Below, piece after piece: positions 32,381 to 41,168 of a stretch of DNA of 64,000 bases. This DNA is from Bradyrhizobium iriomotense (lineage in GTDB: Bacteria; Pseudomonadota; Alphaproteobacteria; Rhizobiales; Xanthobacteraceae). Location: the NCBI RefSeq assembly GCF_030160715.1, contig NZ_BSOW01000011.1, forward strand, positions 62,001 to 126,000, read 5' to 3'. The notes under the pieces are model-generated. The model searched no databases and had not been told where the DNA came from. It saw only the letters and a program-made list of their open reading frames with translations. Both the position numbers and the translations under genes were made by a program. Within the stretch, counting starts at the first letter, position 1, and each line of letters begins with the position of its first letter.

Positions 32381-33631
32381 TCAAGACGCAACGCCGGCGA
32401 TCGCCAGCACGGTGTGCATCAGCACGTTGGCGCCTGCGGTGCAGTCTGCCTGCGTTGCGTCCTCCAGCTCGTTGTGGCTGATGCCGTCCTTGCAGGGCAC
32501 GAACACCATCGCGGCCGGCATCACGGTGTTGAGATTGCAGGCGTCGTGACCGGCGCCGGAGGTGATGCGGCGGCTGGAATAGCCGAGCGTGTTGGCGGCG
32601 TTCTCGACCGCCGCAATGAGCTTGGGATCGAAATGCGTCGGCGCCTTGCGCCAGACGAGATCAAGCTTCACCTCGACCTTGCGGCGCGTGGCGATCTCGG
32701 CAATGGCCGCACGCAGGTCGCGATCGAGCGCGTCCATGATCGTGGCGTCCGCGCTGCGGCAATCCACGGTGAAGGCGATCTCACCGGGGATGACGTTGCG
32801 CGAGGGATTTGCGATCACGGCTTCGCCGATGGTGCCGACCGCTTTCGGACCGTGCTTTTTAGCAATGGCCTCCATCGCCAGCACGATCTCCGAGAGCGTC
32901 GCCAGCGCATCGCGGCGCAGCGGCATCGGCGTCGAGCCGGCATGGCTTTCGAAGCCGGTGATATAGCCGTCGTACCACAGCACGCCCTGGCCGGAATCGA
33001 CCACGCCGATCGTTTTGGCTTCCGCCTCCAAAATCGGTCCCTGCTCGATATGGAGCTCGACGAAGCAGCCGAGCTTCTGGAAGCCGACGGGCCTGTCGCC
33101 GCGATAGCCGATCGTATCCAGTGCCTGGCCCACCGTGACACCCTCGGCGTCCTTGCGCGACAGGATGTCGTCGGTGGTGAAATCGCCGACATAGGCGGCG
33201 GAAGCCATCATCGCGGGTGCAAAGCGCGAGCCTTCTTCGTTGGTCCAGTTGACGACGCAGATCGGTGCCTCGGTCTCGATGCCGGCATCGTTCAGCGTGC
33301 GGATCACCTCGAGCGCGCCGAGCGTTCCCAAAATGCCGTCATATTTGCCGCCGGTCGGCTGGGTATCGAGATGCGAGCCGATGCCGACGGGCGGCTTCGA
33401 CATGTCGCGGCCCTTCCGCAATCCGAACATCGAGCCGAGCGCGTCGATGTGCACCTCGAGGCCGGCATCCTCGCACGCCTTGCGGAACCAGTCGCGCACC
33501 TGCTTGTCCTCGGCGCTCAATGTCAGCCGCCGCACGCCGCCCTTCTGCGTCGCGCCGAACTGCGCGGTCTCATGGATGGAGCCCCAGAGGCGGGCGGAAT
33601 CGATTTGAAGATTGGTGGCGGCTCGGCTCAT
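32381..33631 (-). CDS. Zn-dependent M20 amidohydrolase (N-carbamoyl-amino acid hydrolase/allantoate amidohydrolase type)
   Basis: A 416-residue metallohydrolase. The dimetal-centre residues are visible: H87 in GIGSHLDTQ, D98 in GGKYDGILG, and E132/E133 in NEEGSRF, with later histidines in VELHIEQGP and SGAGHDA. Relatives remove carbamoyl groups from N-carbamoyl-amino acids, beta-ureidopropionate or allantoate, releasing ammonia and CO2. Near an amidase, a racemase-family protein and an amino-acid transporter, it suggests a nitrogen-compound salvage role. It is next to, and in the same direction as, the LysR gene, 79 bp away. Confidence 0.9.
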   Translation of the reverse strand: MSRAATNLQIDSARLWGSIHETAQFGATQKGGVRRLTLSAEDKQVRDWFRKACEDAGLEVHIDALGSMFGLRKGRDMSKPPVGIGSHLDTQPTGGKYDGILGTLGALEVIRTLNDAGIETEAPICVVNWTNEEGSRFAPAMMASAAYVGDFTTDDILSRKDAEGVTVGQALDTIGYRGDRPVGFQKLGCFVELHIEQGPILEAEAKTIGVVDSGQGVLWYDGYITGFESHAGSTPMPLRRDALATLSEIVLAMEAIAKKHGPKAVGTIGEAVIANPSRNVIPGEIAFTVDCRSADATIMDALDRDLRAAIAEIATRRKVEVKLDLVWRKAPTHFDPKLIAAVENAANTLGYSSRRITSGAGHDACNLNTVMPAAMVFVPCKDGISHNELEDATQADCTAGANVLMHTVLAIAGVAS

Positions 33632-33649
33632 GCGGTCAGTCTCTTAGTT

Positions 33650-33687
33650 GTCATTCCGGGTTCGCGCTTCGCGAGCCCCGGAATGAC
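33650..33687. repeat. Short palindrome GTCATTCCGGGGC type
   Basis: GTCATTCCGGG pairs with CCCGGAATGAC (one-base offset), and the central TTCGCGCTTCGCGAG forms the loop part. It is a single short hairpin in the 79-nt gap between the M20 hydrolase and LysR genes. It is similar in style to, but distinct from, the other repeat families. Confidence 0.7.
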
Positions 33688-33710
33688 GTTGAAGGTTGTC
33701 CGGCTCTCGT

Positions 33711-34628
33711 TCAATGACGCGCCGCCACCTCCGCGTCAACCACGAGGCTCTGCTGCGCGATCTGCCGCGCGAGCTCGGCGACACGTTCGACGGCGACGAC
33801 GTCGGGCGAGGCGAGCCAGCTCGCGGTGAACGTCAGCGGCGCGATGTTCAGGTCGGTCTCGAGCAGTTGCAGTCGCCCGTTGGCCAGCTCGTTCTCGACG
33901 ATCGCGGCGGGGATCACGGCGATCCCGAGCCCCTCGACCGCCATGTGGATCACGGTCGCAAGCGAGGCGGAGGCGTGCAGTCGGATCGGTGGCAGCTCGG
34001 GCCGGTCGAAGACTTCGCGCACCGCCTCATAGGGCCTGGTCTTGCGCGGGAAGGTGATGATCGGAAAGCGCGCCAGGTCATGCCGCGTGACGGGACCGTT
34101 GCCGAGGCCGAGCGAAGGACTCGCGAGAAAGCCGATCGGATATTGCGCCAGCACGCGGTTGTGCACACCGGAGGTCGACAGCGGCCCGACCACGAAGGCA
34201 AGCTCGATCTCCTGTGCGAGCAGGCGCGCGGTGAGGTTCGGCGTGATGTCGACCTCGATCTCCAGCGACAGATTTGGATAGATCTCGTTGACGCTCTTGA
34301 CGAGCCGCGGCAGCCAGGTGTGCACGATGGTCTCGGCGATGCCGAGCCGCATCACCCCGCGCATCGCGGAGGCGTTGCCGATCTCGGCCATCATCGCCGC
34401 GCGCAGGCCGATCAGCTTCTCTGCATAGACCATCATCTGCCGGCCGCTCGGTGTCGGCGAGGCGATGCGATGATCGCGGTTGAGGAGCTTTACGCCCATC
34501 TCGCGCTCGAGCTGGGCGATGCGCTGGGAGATCGCCGGTTGGGTGGTGTTGAGCCGCGCCGCAGCCCCGCGGAAGCTGCCGAGCTTCACGACCCAGAGGA
34601 AGGTTTCGATCGACCTGAAGTCCAGCAT
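33711..34628 (-). CDS. LysR-family transcriptional regulator
   Basis: A 305-residue LysR-type regulator. The N-terminal winged helix-turn-helix (residues 5-65) contains FLWVVKLGSFRGAAARLNTTQPAISQRIAQLE, and a periplasmic-binding-like effector domain fills the rest. The start MLDFRSIE (34628) gives the normal family length; an in-frame ATG at 34673 would put 15 extra codons across the palindrome. It is divergent from the DUF1445 gene and the transporter cluster behind it. The palindrome at 34645-34667 is its likely binding site. Confidence 0.88.
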   Translation of the reverse strand: MLDFRSIETFLWVVKLGSFRGAAARLNTTQPAISQRIAQLEREMGVKLLNRDHRIASPTPSGRQMMVYAEKLIGLRAAMMAEIGNASAMRGVMRLGIAETIVHTWLPRLVKSVNEIYPNLSLEIEVDITPNLTARLLAQEIELAFVVGPLSTSGVHNRVLAQYPIGFLASPSLGLGNGPVTRHDLARFPIITFPRKTRPYEAVREVFDRPELPPIRLHASASLATVIHMAVEGLGIAVIPAAIVENELANGRLQLLETDLNIAPLTFTASWLASPDVVAVERVAELARQIAQQSLVVDAEVAARH

Positions 34629-34644
34629 TGGAAGAAATGCCCCA

Positions 34645-34667
34645 ATCGATAAAGAAGATTTATCGAT
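34645..34667. promoter_or_regulatory. LysR-type operator palindrome
   Basis: ATCGATAAA-N5-TTTATCGAT is a perfect 9-bp inverted repeat with a 5-nt spacer, 17 bp upstream of the LysR start and 80 bp upstream of the DUF1445 start. It contains the T-N11-A core of LysR boxes. It is the longest perfect palindrome at a regulator-adjacent promoter in the window. Confidence 0.65.
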
Positions 34668-34747
34668 ATCCATTAGAAAGGAAGATTAGACTTTATAGCA
34701 CGGCTGGTGTTGGCTGTCCTTGTCGAGATTATAGGCAGGTCGATCAA

Positions 34748-35563
34748 ATGACTGTTTTGGTGGCAGCGCAGCAAACTGAAACAACCGACGCCCTTCCGAG
34801 CCGTCAGGCCCGGCTCGCCTACCGTGGCGGACAGGTCGGCTCGACCGCCGGCGTCGCCCCCGGCTTCGTGCAGGGCAATCTGGCGATCCTGCCCGAGACG
34901 TACGCCAGCGCCTTTCACCGCTTCTGCCAGCTCAATCCAAAACCGTGCCCGATCATCGGCATGTCCGACGTCGGCAGTCCGTACATCCCCTCGCTCGGCG
35001 CCGATCTTGACATCCGCAGCGACGTACCGCGCTATCGCGTGTGGCGGGACGGCGAGGTCGTGGAAGAGCCGACCGATATCACAAAGCACTGGCGCGACGA
35101 CCTCGTGACCTTCGTGCTTGGCTGCTCGTTCTCGTTCGAAGAGGCGCTGCTCGACGAGGGCATGCCGATCCGCCATATCGAGCACAATGTGCGCGTGCCG
35201 ATGTACCGCACCAGCATCGCGTGCGGCGCCTCCGGTCCGTTCGCCGGTCCCATGGTGGTGTCGATGCGCCCGTTCAAGCCGGCGGATGCGATCCGCGCGG
35301 TGCAGATCACCTCGCGCTATCCCGCCGTGCACGGTGCGCCCGTGCATCTCGGTCATCCGCATCTGATCGGCATCAAGGACATCAGCAAGCCCGACTACGG
35401 CGATCCCGTGCCGGTCGCCGATGACGAGATCCCGGTGTTCTGGGCCTGCGGCGTGACGCCGCAATCGGTCATCAACGCAGCGAAGCTGCCGTTCGCGATC
35501 ACGCATTCGCCGGGGCTGATGCTGGTGACGGACCTCAAGAACAGGAATATGGCCGTGATTTAG
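34748..35563 (+). CDS. DUF1445 putative hydro-lyase (UPF0317)
   Basis: A 271-residue protein of the DUF1445/UPF0317 family, related to the catalytic domain of mammalian D-glutamate cyclase. The family's conserved PGFVQGNLAILP, CPIIGMSDVGSP, DLVTFVLGCSFSFEEAL, VPMYRTSI and the late FWACGVTPQ are all present. Family members interconvert or dehydrate acids such as D-glutamate/5-oxoproline, but no activity is established for this group. The ATG at 34748 gives the family length; upstream codons cross the promoter. It is the first gene of the divergent unit controlled by the LysR palindrome and lies before livK. Confidence 0.82.
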   Translation: MTVLVAAQQTETTDALPSRQARLAYRGGQVGSTAGVAPGFVQGNLAILPETYASAFHRFCQLNPKPCPIIGMSDVGSPYIPSLGADLDIRSDVPRYRVWRDGEVVEEPTDITKHWRDDLVTFVLGCSFSFEEALLDEGMPIRHIEHNVRVPMYRTSIACGASGPFAGPMVVSMRPFKPADAIRAVQITSRYPAVHGAPVHLGHPHLIGIKDISKPDYGDPVPVADDEIPVFWACGVTPQSVINAAKLPFAITHSPGLMLVTDLKNRNMAVI

Positions 35564-35649
35564 TGGGCAGCATTTGCTGCTTCTTCGGGCTTTACCGCAC
35601 GCATCAATCGCTCCATCGATGAGCCGAAATTCGTAACAGGGGGACTGTC

Positions 35650-36894
35650 ATGACGATCACTCGCCGCGATTTATTGCTCGGAGCCACTGCCACTGCGGCG
35701 CTGATGCCGCTGGTGGCACGTGCGCAGACGTCCGAAGTGGTCATCGGCGCGACCTATCCGTTGTCGGGCTCCGGCGCGCAGGTGGGTGTCGACGCGCAGC
35801 GCGCGTTCGAGACAGCGATCGACATCATCAACAACGACCAGGAGTTCGATCTTCCGCTCGCCAAGGGCGTGGGCCTGCCCGGTCTCGGCGGTGCCAAGAT
35901 CCGTATCGTCTATGCCGACACCCAGGGCGACCCGCAAAAGGGGCGCGCCGAGGCCGAGCGCCTGATCACGCAGGAAAAGGTCTGCGCCATCCTCGGCTCC
36001 TATCAGAGCGCGGTCGCTGTCACGATCAGCCAGATCTGCGAGCGCTACCAGACACCGTTCATGTCGGCGGACAACTCCTCGCCGAGCCTGCATCGCCGCG
36101 GTCTCAAGTACTATTTCCGCGCCTCGCCGCATGACGAGATGTTCTCGGCCGGGATGTTCGACTTCCTCGATGCGATGAAGAAGAAGGGCGCCAAGGCCAA
36201 TACGCTGGCGCTGTTCCACGAAGACACGATCTTCGGCACCGACTCCGCCAACGCACAGACCAAGCTCGCCAACGAGCGCGGCTACAAGATCGTCGCCGAT
36301 ATCAAGTACCGCGCCAACTCGCCGTCGCTCTCGGCCGAGGTGCAGCAGCTCAAGGCTGCCAATGCCGACGTGCTGATGCCCTCGAGCTACACCACCGACG
36401 GCATCCTGCTGGTCAAGACCATGGCCGAGCTCGGCTACAAGCCGAACGCCATAGTGGCGCAGGCGGCCGGCTTCTCCGAAAAGGCACTTTACGATGCCGT
36501 CGGCGACAAGCTCGAAGGCGCGATCACCCGCGGCAGCTTCTCGCTCGATCTCGCCGCCAAGCGGCCGATGGTCGGCAAGATCAACGATCTGTTCAAGGCG
36601 AAGTCGGGCAAGGACCTCAACGACAACACGTCGCGGCAGTTCATGGCCATGATCATCATGGCTGATGCCATCAACCGCGCCAAATCCACGGATGGCGAGA
36701 AGATCCGTGACGCGCTGGCCGCGACCGAGATGTCGGGCGAGCAGACCATCATGCCCTGGAAGCGCGTCAAGTTCGACGAGATGGGCCAGAACAACGACGC
36801 CGATCCCGTGCTGCTGCAATATATCGGCGGCAAGTTCGTCACCATCTTCCCGACGCAGGCGGCGGTGGCCGATGCGGTCTGGCCAATGAAGTAA
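35650..36894 (+). CDS. Branched-chain-type ABC transporter substrate-binding protein (LivK-like)
   Basis: A 414-residue binding protein. It has a twin-arginine-style signal peptide (TITRRDLLLGATATAALMPLVARA; cleavage near residue 25), then VVIGATYPLSGSGAQVGVD, the Leu/Ile/Val-type binding fold, with GAILGSYQSAV-like and ADVLMPSSY strands. It delivers a ligand to the LivHM channel. The ligand is not known; family members bind amino acids, urea, aromatic acids and other small acids. The Tat signal means it may be exported folded. It is separated from livH by a repeat. Confidence 0.88.
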   Translation: MTITRRDLLLGATATAALMPLVARAQTSEVVIGATYPLSGSGAQVGVDAQRAFETAIDIINNDQEFDLPLAKGVGLPGLGGAKIRIVYADTQGDPQKGRAEAERLITQEKVCAILGSYQSAVAVTISQICERYQTPFMSADNSSPSLHRRGLKYYFRASPHDEMFSAGMFDFLDAMKKKGAKANTLALFHEDTIFGTDSANAQTKLANERGYKIVADIKYRANSPSLSAEVQQLKAANADVLMPSSYTTDGILLVKTMAELGYKPNAIVAQAAGFSEKALYDAVGDKLEGAITRGSFSLDLAAKRPMVGKINDLFKAKSGKDLNDNTSRQFMAMIIMADAINRAKSTDGEKIRDALAATEMSGEQTIMPWKRVKFDEMGQNNDADPVLLQYIGGKFVTIFPTQAAVADAVWPMK

Positions 36895-36909
36895 GCGGTC
36901 AGGTTGCCA

Positions 36910-37012
36910 GAGCGTTTTCGAGCGAAGTGGGGACCGGTTCGCGTGAAGAAAACGCGCCAAGACAAGAGTCTAGAGCCCCGTTCCGATTCAATCGGAACGG
37001 AATAGGCTCTAG
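36910..37012. repeat. Double hairpin repeat between livK-like and livH genes
   Basis: The first hairpin pairs GCGTTTTC (36912-36919) with GAAAACGC (36948-36955). The second pairs CTAGAGCC (36970-36977) with GGCTCTAG (37005-37012) around an inner perfect 10-bp stem CCGTTCCGAT/ATCGGAACGG (36978-37000). It lies inside an operon. Partial termination or RNA processing here could keep the binding protein more abundant than the membrane subunits. Confidence 0.8.
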
Positions 37013-37028
37013 CGGGGGACGAACCAAC

Positions 37029-37907
37029 GTGACAGCCGAAACCATTATCCAAAGTCTCGCGAGTGGCCTGCTGATGGGGCTGCTCTACGGACTGATCGCC
37101 GTTGGCCTGGCGTTGATCTTCGGCCTGATGGACGTCGTCAACTTCGCCCATGGCGAATTCCTGATGCTCGCGATGTACGTGACGTTCTTCCTGTTCACGT
37201 TCTTCGCGATCGATCCGCTGCTGTCGGCGCCACTGGCCGCCGCCGCCTTGTTTGTGCTGGGGGCGGCGGTCTATCTCTTGATCGTGCGGTTTGCAATGCG
37301 TGCCAAGGCCAATGTCGGCATGGTGCAGATCTTCGCGACCTTTGGCCTTGCGATCGTGATGCGCGGCCTGGCGCAGCTGCTCTTCACGGCCGACTATCGC
37401 AGTGTCCCCCACTCATGGCTCGGCGGCAAGACGGTATCGGTCGCAGGGATCTTCCTGCCGCAGCCGCAGTTGTTCGGCGCGCTGGTCGCGATCGCCGCGT
37501 TCGGCGGGCTCTACTTCTTCATCAACCGCACCGATTTCGGCCGTGCGCTGGAAGCGACCCGCGAGGATCCCGGTGCGGTGGCCCTCGTCGGCATCGACAA
37601 GAACCGCGTGTTCGCGCTCGGTTGGGGCATTGGCGGCGCGCTCGTCGGGCTTGCCGGCGCCATCATGGCGACCTTCTTCTACATCTATCCCGACGTCGGC
37701 GCCTCCTTTGCGCTCATCGCCTATGTCACGGTGGCGCTCGGCGGCTTCGGCAGCGTGTTCGGCGCCTTCGCCGGCGGCATCGTGGTCGGTCTCGTCGAGG
37801 CCACCACCGCGCTCGTGCTGCCGCCATCATTGAAGTCGGTCGGCATCTATGCCGTCTATCTCCTCGTGGTCTTCGTTCGCCCACGCGGCCTGTTCGGATC
37901 GATGTGA
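37029..37907 (+). CDS. livH: Branched-chain-type ABC transporter permease LivH
   Basis: A 292-residue inner-membrane permease with about eight helices and the LivH features GLIAVGLALIFGLMDVVNFAHGEFLM at the N-terminus and GIDKNRVFALGWGIGGALVGLAG in the middle. The GTG at 37029 has GGGGGACG upstream and gives the usual length. It ends 1 bp before the LivM gene begins. It forms the first half of the channel with LivM. Confidence 0.93.
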   Translation: MTAETIIQSLASGLLMGLLYGLIAVGLALIFGLMDVVNFAHGEFLMLAMYVTFFLFTFFAIDPLLSAPLAAAALFVLGAAVYLLIVRFAMRAKANVGMVQIFATFGLAIVMRGLAQLLFTADYRSVPHSWLGGKTVSVAGIFLPQPQLFGALVAIAAFGGLYFFINRTDFGRALEATREDPGAVALVGIDKNRVFALGWGIGGALVGLAGAIMATFFYIYPDVGASFALIAYVTVALGGFGSVFGAFAGGIVVGLVEATTALVLPPSLKSVGIYAVYLLVVFVRPRGLFGSM

Positions 37908-37908
37908 G

Positions 37909-38883
37909 ATGGACAAGAGCTTCACAGAGCGGCGTCGCCGCGAACTCCTCGTTGCGGCCTCTCTTGCGGTCGCCGCGGCGCTGGTGCCGCTGTTCGTCAA
38001 GAATCCGAACGTCCAGAACATCATGATCTTGACGCTGATGTTCGGGGCGCTGTCGCAGAGCTGGAACATCCTGTCCGGCTATTGCGGGCAGATATCGCTC
38101 GGGCACGCGCTTTATTTCGGCCTGGGGGCCTATGTCACTACGCTCCTGTTCGTGAAGTTCGGCGTGCTGCCCTGGTTCGGCATGATCGCCGGCGGCATCT
38201 TCTGTGCCTTGATTGCGATGGCGCTCGGCTATCCCTGCTTCCGCCTCGGCGGCCACTACTTTGCGATCGCCACCATCGTGATCGCCGAGATCGGATTGCT
38301 GCTGATCCAGAACTGGGAATGGGCGGGCGCAGCGCTCGGCATCGAGATGCCCGTGCGCGGCGACAGCTGGCTGAAATTCCAGTTTGCCCGCAGCAAGCTG
38401 CCGTACTTCTATTTCGCGCTGGCGCTCGCCTGCGTCGCCTGGTTCGTCACCTGGTGGCTGGAAGATTCGAAATGGGGCTATTGGTGGCGCGCGGTGAAGG
38501 ACAATCCCGATGCAGCCCAGAGCCTCGGCGTGGTCGTGTTCGATTCCAAGATGGGTGCTGCGGCCGTCTCTGCCTTCCTGGTCGCGGTCGGCGGTAGCTT
38601 CTATGCCATGTATGTTTCCTATATCGATCCAGGCAGCGTGATGGGCTTCCAGTTCTCGCTGCTGATGGCGTTGCCGGCGGTGCTCGGCGGAATCGGCACG
38701 CTGTGGGGGCCGCTGCTCGGCGCCGTCATCCTGATCCCGCTTACCGAGTTGACGCGCTCCTATATCGGCGGCTCCGGTCGCGGCGTCGATCTCATCGTCT
38801 ACGGCACGCTGATCGTCCTGATCGCGCTGGCGCGGCCGGAGGGGCTGATCGGCCTGTTCTCTCGCAAGGGAGCCACGCGATGA
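37909..38883 (+). CDS. livM: Branched-chain-type ABC transporter permease LivM
   Basis: A 324-residue permease with LivM signatures: SQSWNILSGYCGQISLGHALYFGLGAY near residues 50-76 and a late GGIGTLWGPLLGAVILIPLTELTR. The ATG at 37909 follows the livH stop by 1 bp. Its last codon overlaps the ATPase start (ATGA), showing coupled translation. It is the second half of the channel. Confidence 0.93.
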   Translation: MDKSFTERRRRELLVAASLAVAAALVPLFVKNPNVQNIMILTLMFGALSQSWNILSGYCGQISLGHALYFGLGAYVTTLLFVKFGVLPWFGMIAGGIFCALIAMALGYPCFRLGGHYFAIATIVIAEIGLLLIQNWEWAGAALGIEMPVRGDSWLKFQFARSKLPYFYFALALACVAWFVTWWLEDSKWGYWWRAVKDNPDAAQSLGVVVFDSKMGAAAVSAFLVAVGGSFYAMYVSYIDPGSVMGFQFSLLMALPAVLGGIGTLWGPLLGAVILIPLTELTRSYIGGSGRGVDLIVYGTLIVLIALARPEGLIGLFSRKGATR

Positions 38884-39611
38884 CCGCGCTGCTGGAAACC
38901 CGCGGCGTCTGGCAGCGCTTCGGCGGCCTCGTCGCCAACAGCGACGTCTCGATCTCGGTCGGGCGCGGCGAGATCGTCGGGCTGATCGGTCCGAACGGCG
39001 CCGGCAAGTCGACGCTGTTCAATCTCATCGCCGGCGTTTTGCCGCCGACCCAGGGCTCGATCTGGTTCGACGGCGAGGACGTCACCAAGATGCCGGCGGC
39101 CGAACGCTGCCAGCGTGGGGTGGGGCGCACCTTCCAGGTCGTCAAGAGCTTTGAGACCATGAGCGTGATCGACAACGTCATCGTCGGCGCGCTGGTGCGC
39201 AACACCGTGATGCGCGAAGCCCGCCGCAAGGCGCATGAGGTGCTGGAGTTCACCGGCCTTGCCGCTCGCGCCGACGTGCTCGCAAGCGATCTCGTGCCGG
39301 CCGAGAAGCGCCGCCTCGAAGTCGCCCGCGCACTCGCGACCGAACCGAAGTTGCTCTTGCTCGACGAGGTGCTCACGGGGCTGACCCCGACTGAGGCGCA
39401 GACCGGCGTCGCGCTGGTGCGCAAGGTGCGCGAGACCGGCATCACCGTGCTGATGGTCGAGCACGTCATGGAGATCGTGATGCCACTGGTCGACCGGGCC
39501 ATCGTGCTCGACCTCGGCAAGGTGCTGGTCGAGGGCAAGCCTGCGGACGTCGTTCGCGACCCCAAGGTGATCAGCGCGTATCTGGGAGATCGTCATGCTC
39601 AAAGTGCATGA
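38880..39611 (+). CDS. livG: Branched-chain-type ABC transporter ATPase LivG
   Basis: A 243-residue ATPase. Walker A GPNGAGKST is at 37-45 and Walker B LLLLDE at 158-163. The ABC signature is degenerate: LVPAEKRRLE (138-147) replaces LSxGxxRRLE, and the residue after the Walker B glutamate is V rather than P. This variant is known among rhizobial LivG proteins, so it need not be inactive. The ATG overlaps the LivM stop. It pairs with LivF to drive transport. Confidence 0.9.
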   Translation: MTALLETRGVWQRFGGLVANSDVSISVGRGEIVGLIGPNGAGKSTLFNLIAGVLPPTQGSIWFDGEDVTKMPAAERCQRGVGRTFQVVKSFETMSVIDNVIVGALVRNTVMREARRKAHEVLEFTGLAARADVLASDLVPAEKRRLEVARALATEPKLLLLDEVLTGLTPTEAQTGVALVRKVRETGITVLMVEHVMEIVMPLVDRAIVLDLGKVLVEGKPADVVRDPKVISAYLGDRHAQSA

Positions 39612-40299
39612 AGTCACGACCGCCTATCAGGGGCTGGTTGCGATCTCCTCCGTGTCGATCGATGTCGAGAAAGGCGAGATCGTCTGCGTTGCCGGCGCCA
39701 ACGGTGCGGGCAAGTCGACGCTGCTCAAATCCATCGCCGGCGCCGAGCGCCCACGCTCGGGCACCGTCACCTTCGACGGCAAGCGGCTCGACGGCATGGC
39801 GCAACATCTGATCACCGCGACCGGCATCGCCTATGTGCCGGAGAACCGCCGCCTGTTCCCGCGTCTGTCGGTGCGCGACAATCTTCGCCTCGGCAGCTAT
39901 CTCTACCGTGGCGAAGCAGATCGCGAAGGGCCGCTCGACCTCGTGTTCACCCTGTTCCCGCGTCTGTCCGAACGCCTCGAGCAGCGAGCGGAAACGCTCT
40001 CCGGGGGCGAGCAGCAGATGCTCGCGATCGGCCGCGCGCTGATGACGCGCCCACGTCTGTTGATGCTGGACGAGCCTTCCCAAGGCATCATGCCGAAACT
40101 CGTCGACGAGATTTTCCAGGCCGTCAAACGCATCCGCGATGCCGGCATGACGGTGCTGATCGTCGAGCAGCGCATGGCCGAATGCCTGGAGATCGCCGAC
40201 CGCGCCTACATCCTGCAAACCGGCCGCGTGCTGATGCAGGGCGCGTCCGCGGAGATCAGGGGCAACCCGGACGTGCGCAAGGCGTATCTGGGGCTGTAG
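39595..40299 (+). CDS. livF: Branched-chain-type ABC transporter ATPase LivF
   Basis: A 234-residue ATPase with all canonical motifs: Walker A GANGAGKST, the family-typical YVPENRRLFPRLSVRDNL, signature LSGGEQQMLAIGRAL, and Walker B LLMLDEPSQG. Translation starts 17 bp inside the end of livG. It completes a LivKHMGF set. A family-E repeat follows, before the opposed otnC gene. Confidence 0.94.
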   Translation: MLKVHEVTTAYQGLVAISSVSIDVEKGEIVCVAGANGAGKSTLLKSIAGAERPRSGTVTFDGKRLDGMAQHLITATGIAYVPENRRLFPRLSVRDNLRLGSYLYRGEADREGPLDLVFTLFPRLSERLEQRAETLSGGEQQMLAIGRALMTRPRLLMLDEPSQGIMPKLVDEIFQAVKRIRDAGMTVLIVEQRMAECLEIADRAYILQTGRVLMQGASAEIRGNPDVRKAYLGL

Positions 40300-40308
40300 C
40301 GGCGGTGC

Positions 40309-40378
40309 CGTAGCCCGGATGAGCAAAGCGACATCCGGGATATCTGCCCCGCATGTCGCTTTGCTCATGCGGGCTACG
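40309..40378. repeat. Palindromic repeat, family E (copy 1)
   Basis: CGTAGCCCGGATGAGCAAAG followed by CGACAT at the left is mirrored by ATGTCG then CTTTGCTCATGCGGGCTACG at the right. The arms reach 26 bp with one mismatch. It lies between convergent livF and otnC and may end transcription from both sides. A related copy is at 57504-57586. Confidence 0.88.
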
Positions 40379-40392
40379 ATAGCAGGCGTGCG

Positions 40393-41067
40393 CTAGTGAT
40401 GCTCCCCATGCTCCGGCAGCGCGATCCCGAACACCTTGACCAGATCCTTCACCTGTTCCGGCGACAGATGCCGCGGGTTCAGCCCGCGCAGCAGCAAATA
40501 GAGCTTCGCCGTCTCCTCCAGCTCCTCCGTTGCGAACACTGCGGCTTCCAACGTGTCGCCGGCGACGACCGGGCCGTGATTGGCGAGCAGGACGGATGAA
40601 TATTTCCCGGCCAACCCCTTGATCGCGTCCGCGACCGCGGGATCGCCCGGGCGGTAATAGGGCACGAGCGCGGTGGCGCCGCATTTCATCAGGTAATAGG
40701 CCGTCATCGGCGGCAGTGCGGCGCGGGGGTCGATTTCGGGCAGCATCGAGAGCGCGACCGAATGGGTCGAGTGCAGGTGCACGATCGCGCGCGCCGCGCC
40801 CCGCGTCTCGTAGAGCGCGGTGTGCAGCGGAACCTCCTTGGTCGGCGCATCACCTGAGACGAGCCGGCCGGAGGAATCGAGCTGCGACAGCCGCGCCGGG
40901 TCGAGGAAGCCGAGCGAGGCGTTGGTTGGCGTTACCAGCCAGCCGCCATCGTCGAGCCTGACGCTGATATTGCCCGAGGAGCCCGGCGTCAGGCCGCGCT
41001 CGAACAGCGAGCGGCCGAAGCGGCAGATATCCTCGCGAAGTTTCGTCTCGTTGCTCATGGCCGTCAT
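40393..41067 (-). CDS. otnC: 3-oxo-tetronate 4-phosphate decarboxylase (class II aldolase family)
   Basis: A class II aldolase-fold protein of about 224 residues. Zinc ligands are visible in IVHLHSTHSVAL, a later ANHGPVV histidine is conserved, and TPGSSGNISVR near the start binds phosphate. The family holds fuculose-phosphate aldolase, but the neighbours otnI, otnK and ltnD identify this as OtnC, which decarboxylates 3-oxo-tetronate 4-phosphate to dihydroxyacetone phosphate. It is divergent from ltnD across a 101-bp gap. The ATG at 41067 is chosen; 41082 and 41058 are in-frame alternatives. Confidence 0.88.
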   Translation of the reverse strand: MTAMSNETKLREDICRFGRSLFERGLTPGSSGNISVRLDDGGWLVTPTNASLGFLDPARLSQLDSSGRLVSGDAPTKEVPLHTALYETRGAARAIVHLHSTHSVALSMLPEIDPRAALPPMTAYYLMKCGATALVPYYRPGDPAVADAIKGLAGKYSSVLLANHGPVVAGDTLEAAVFATEELEETAKLYLLLRGLNPRHLSPEQVKDLVKVFGIALPEHGEHH

Positions 41068-41168
41068 GTCCGTTTGTCTCACGCTTTGGCAGCGCGGCCA
41101 AGCCGTGATATGCGGTTCAAGAGGCCGCCGAGACCGGCCATTGAGGAACGTTCCAAGGGATCAGTCGC

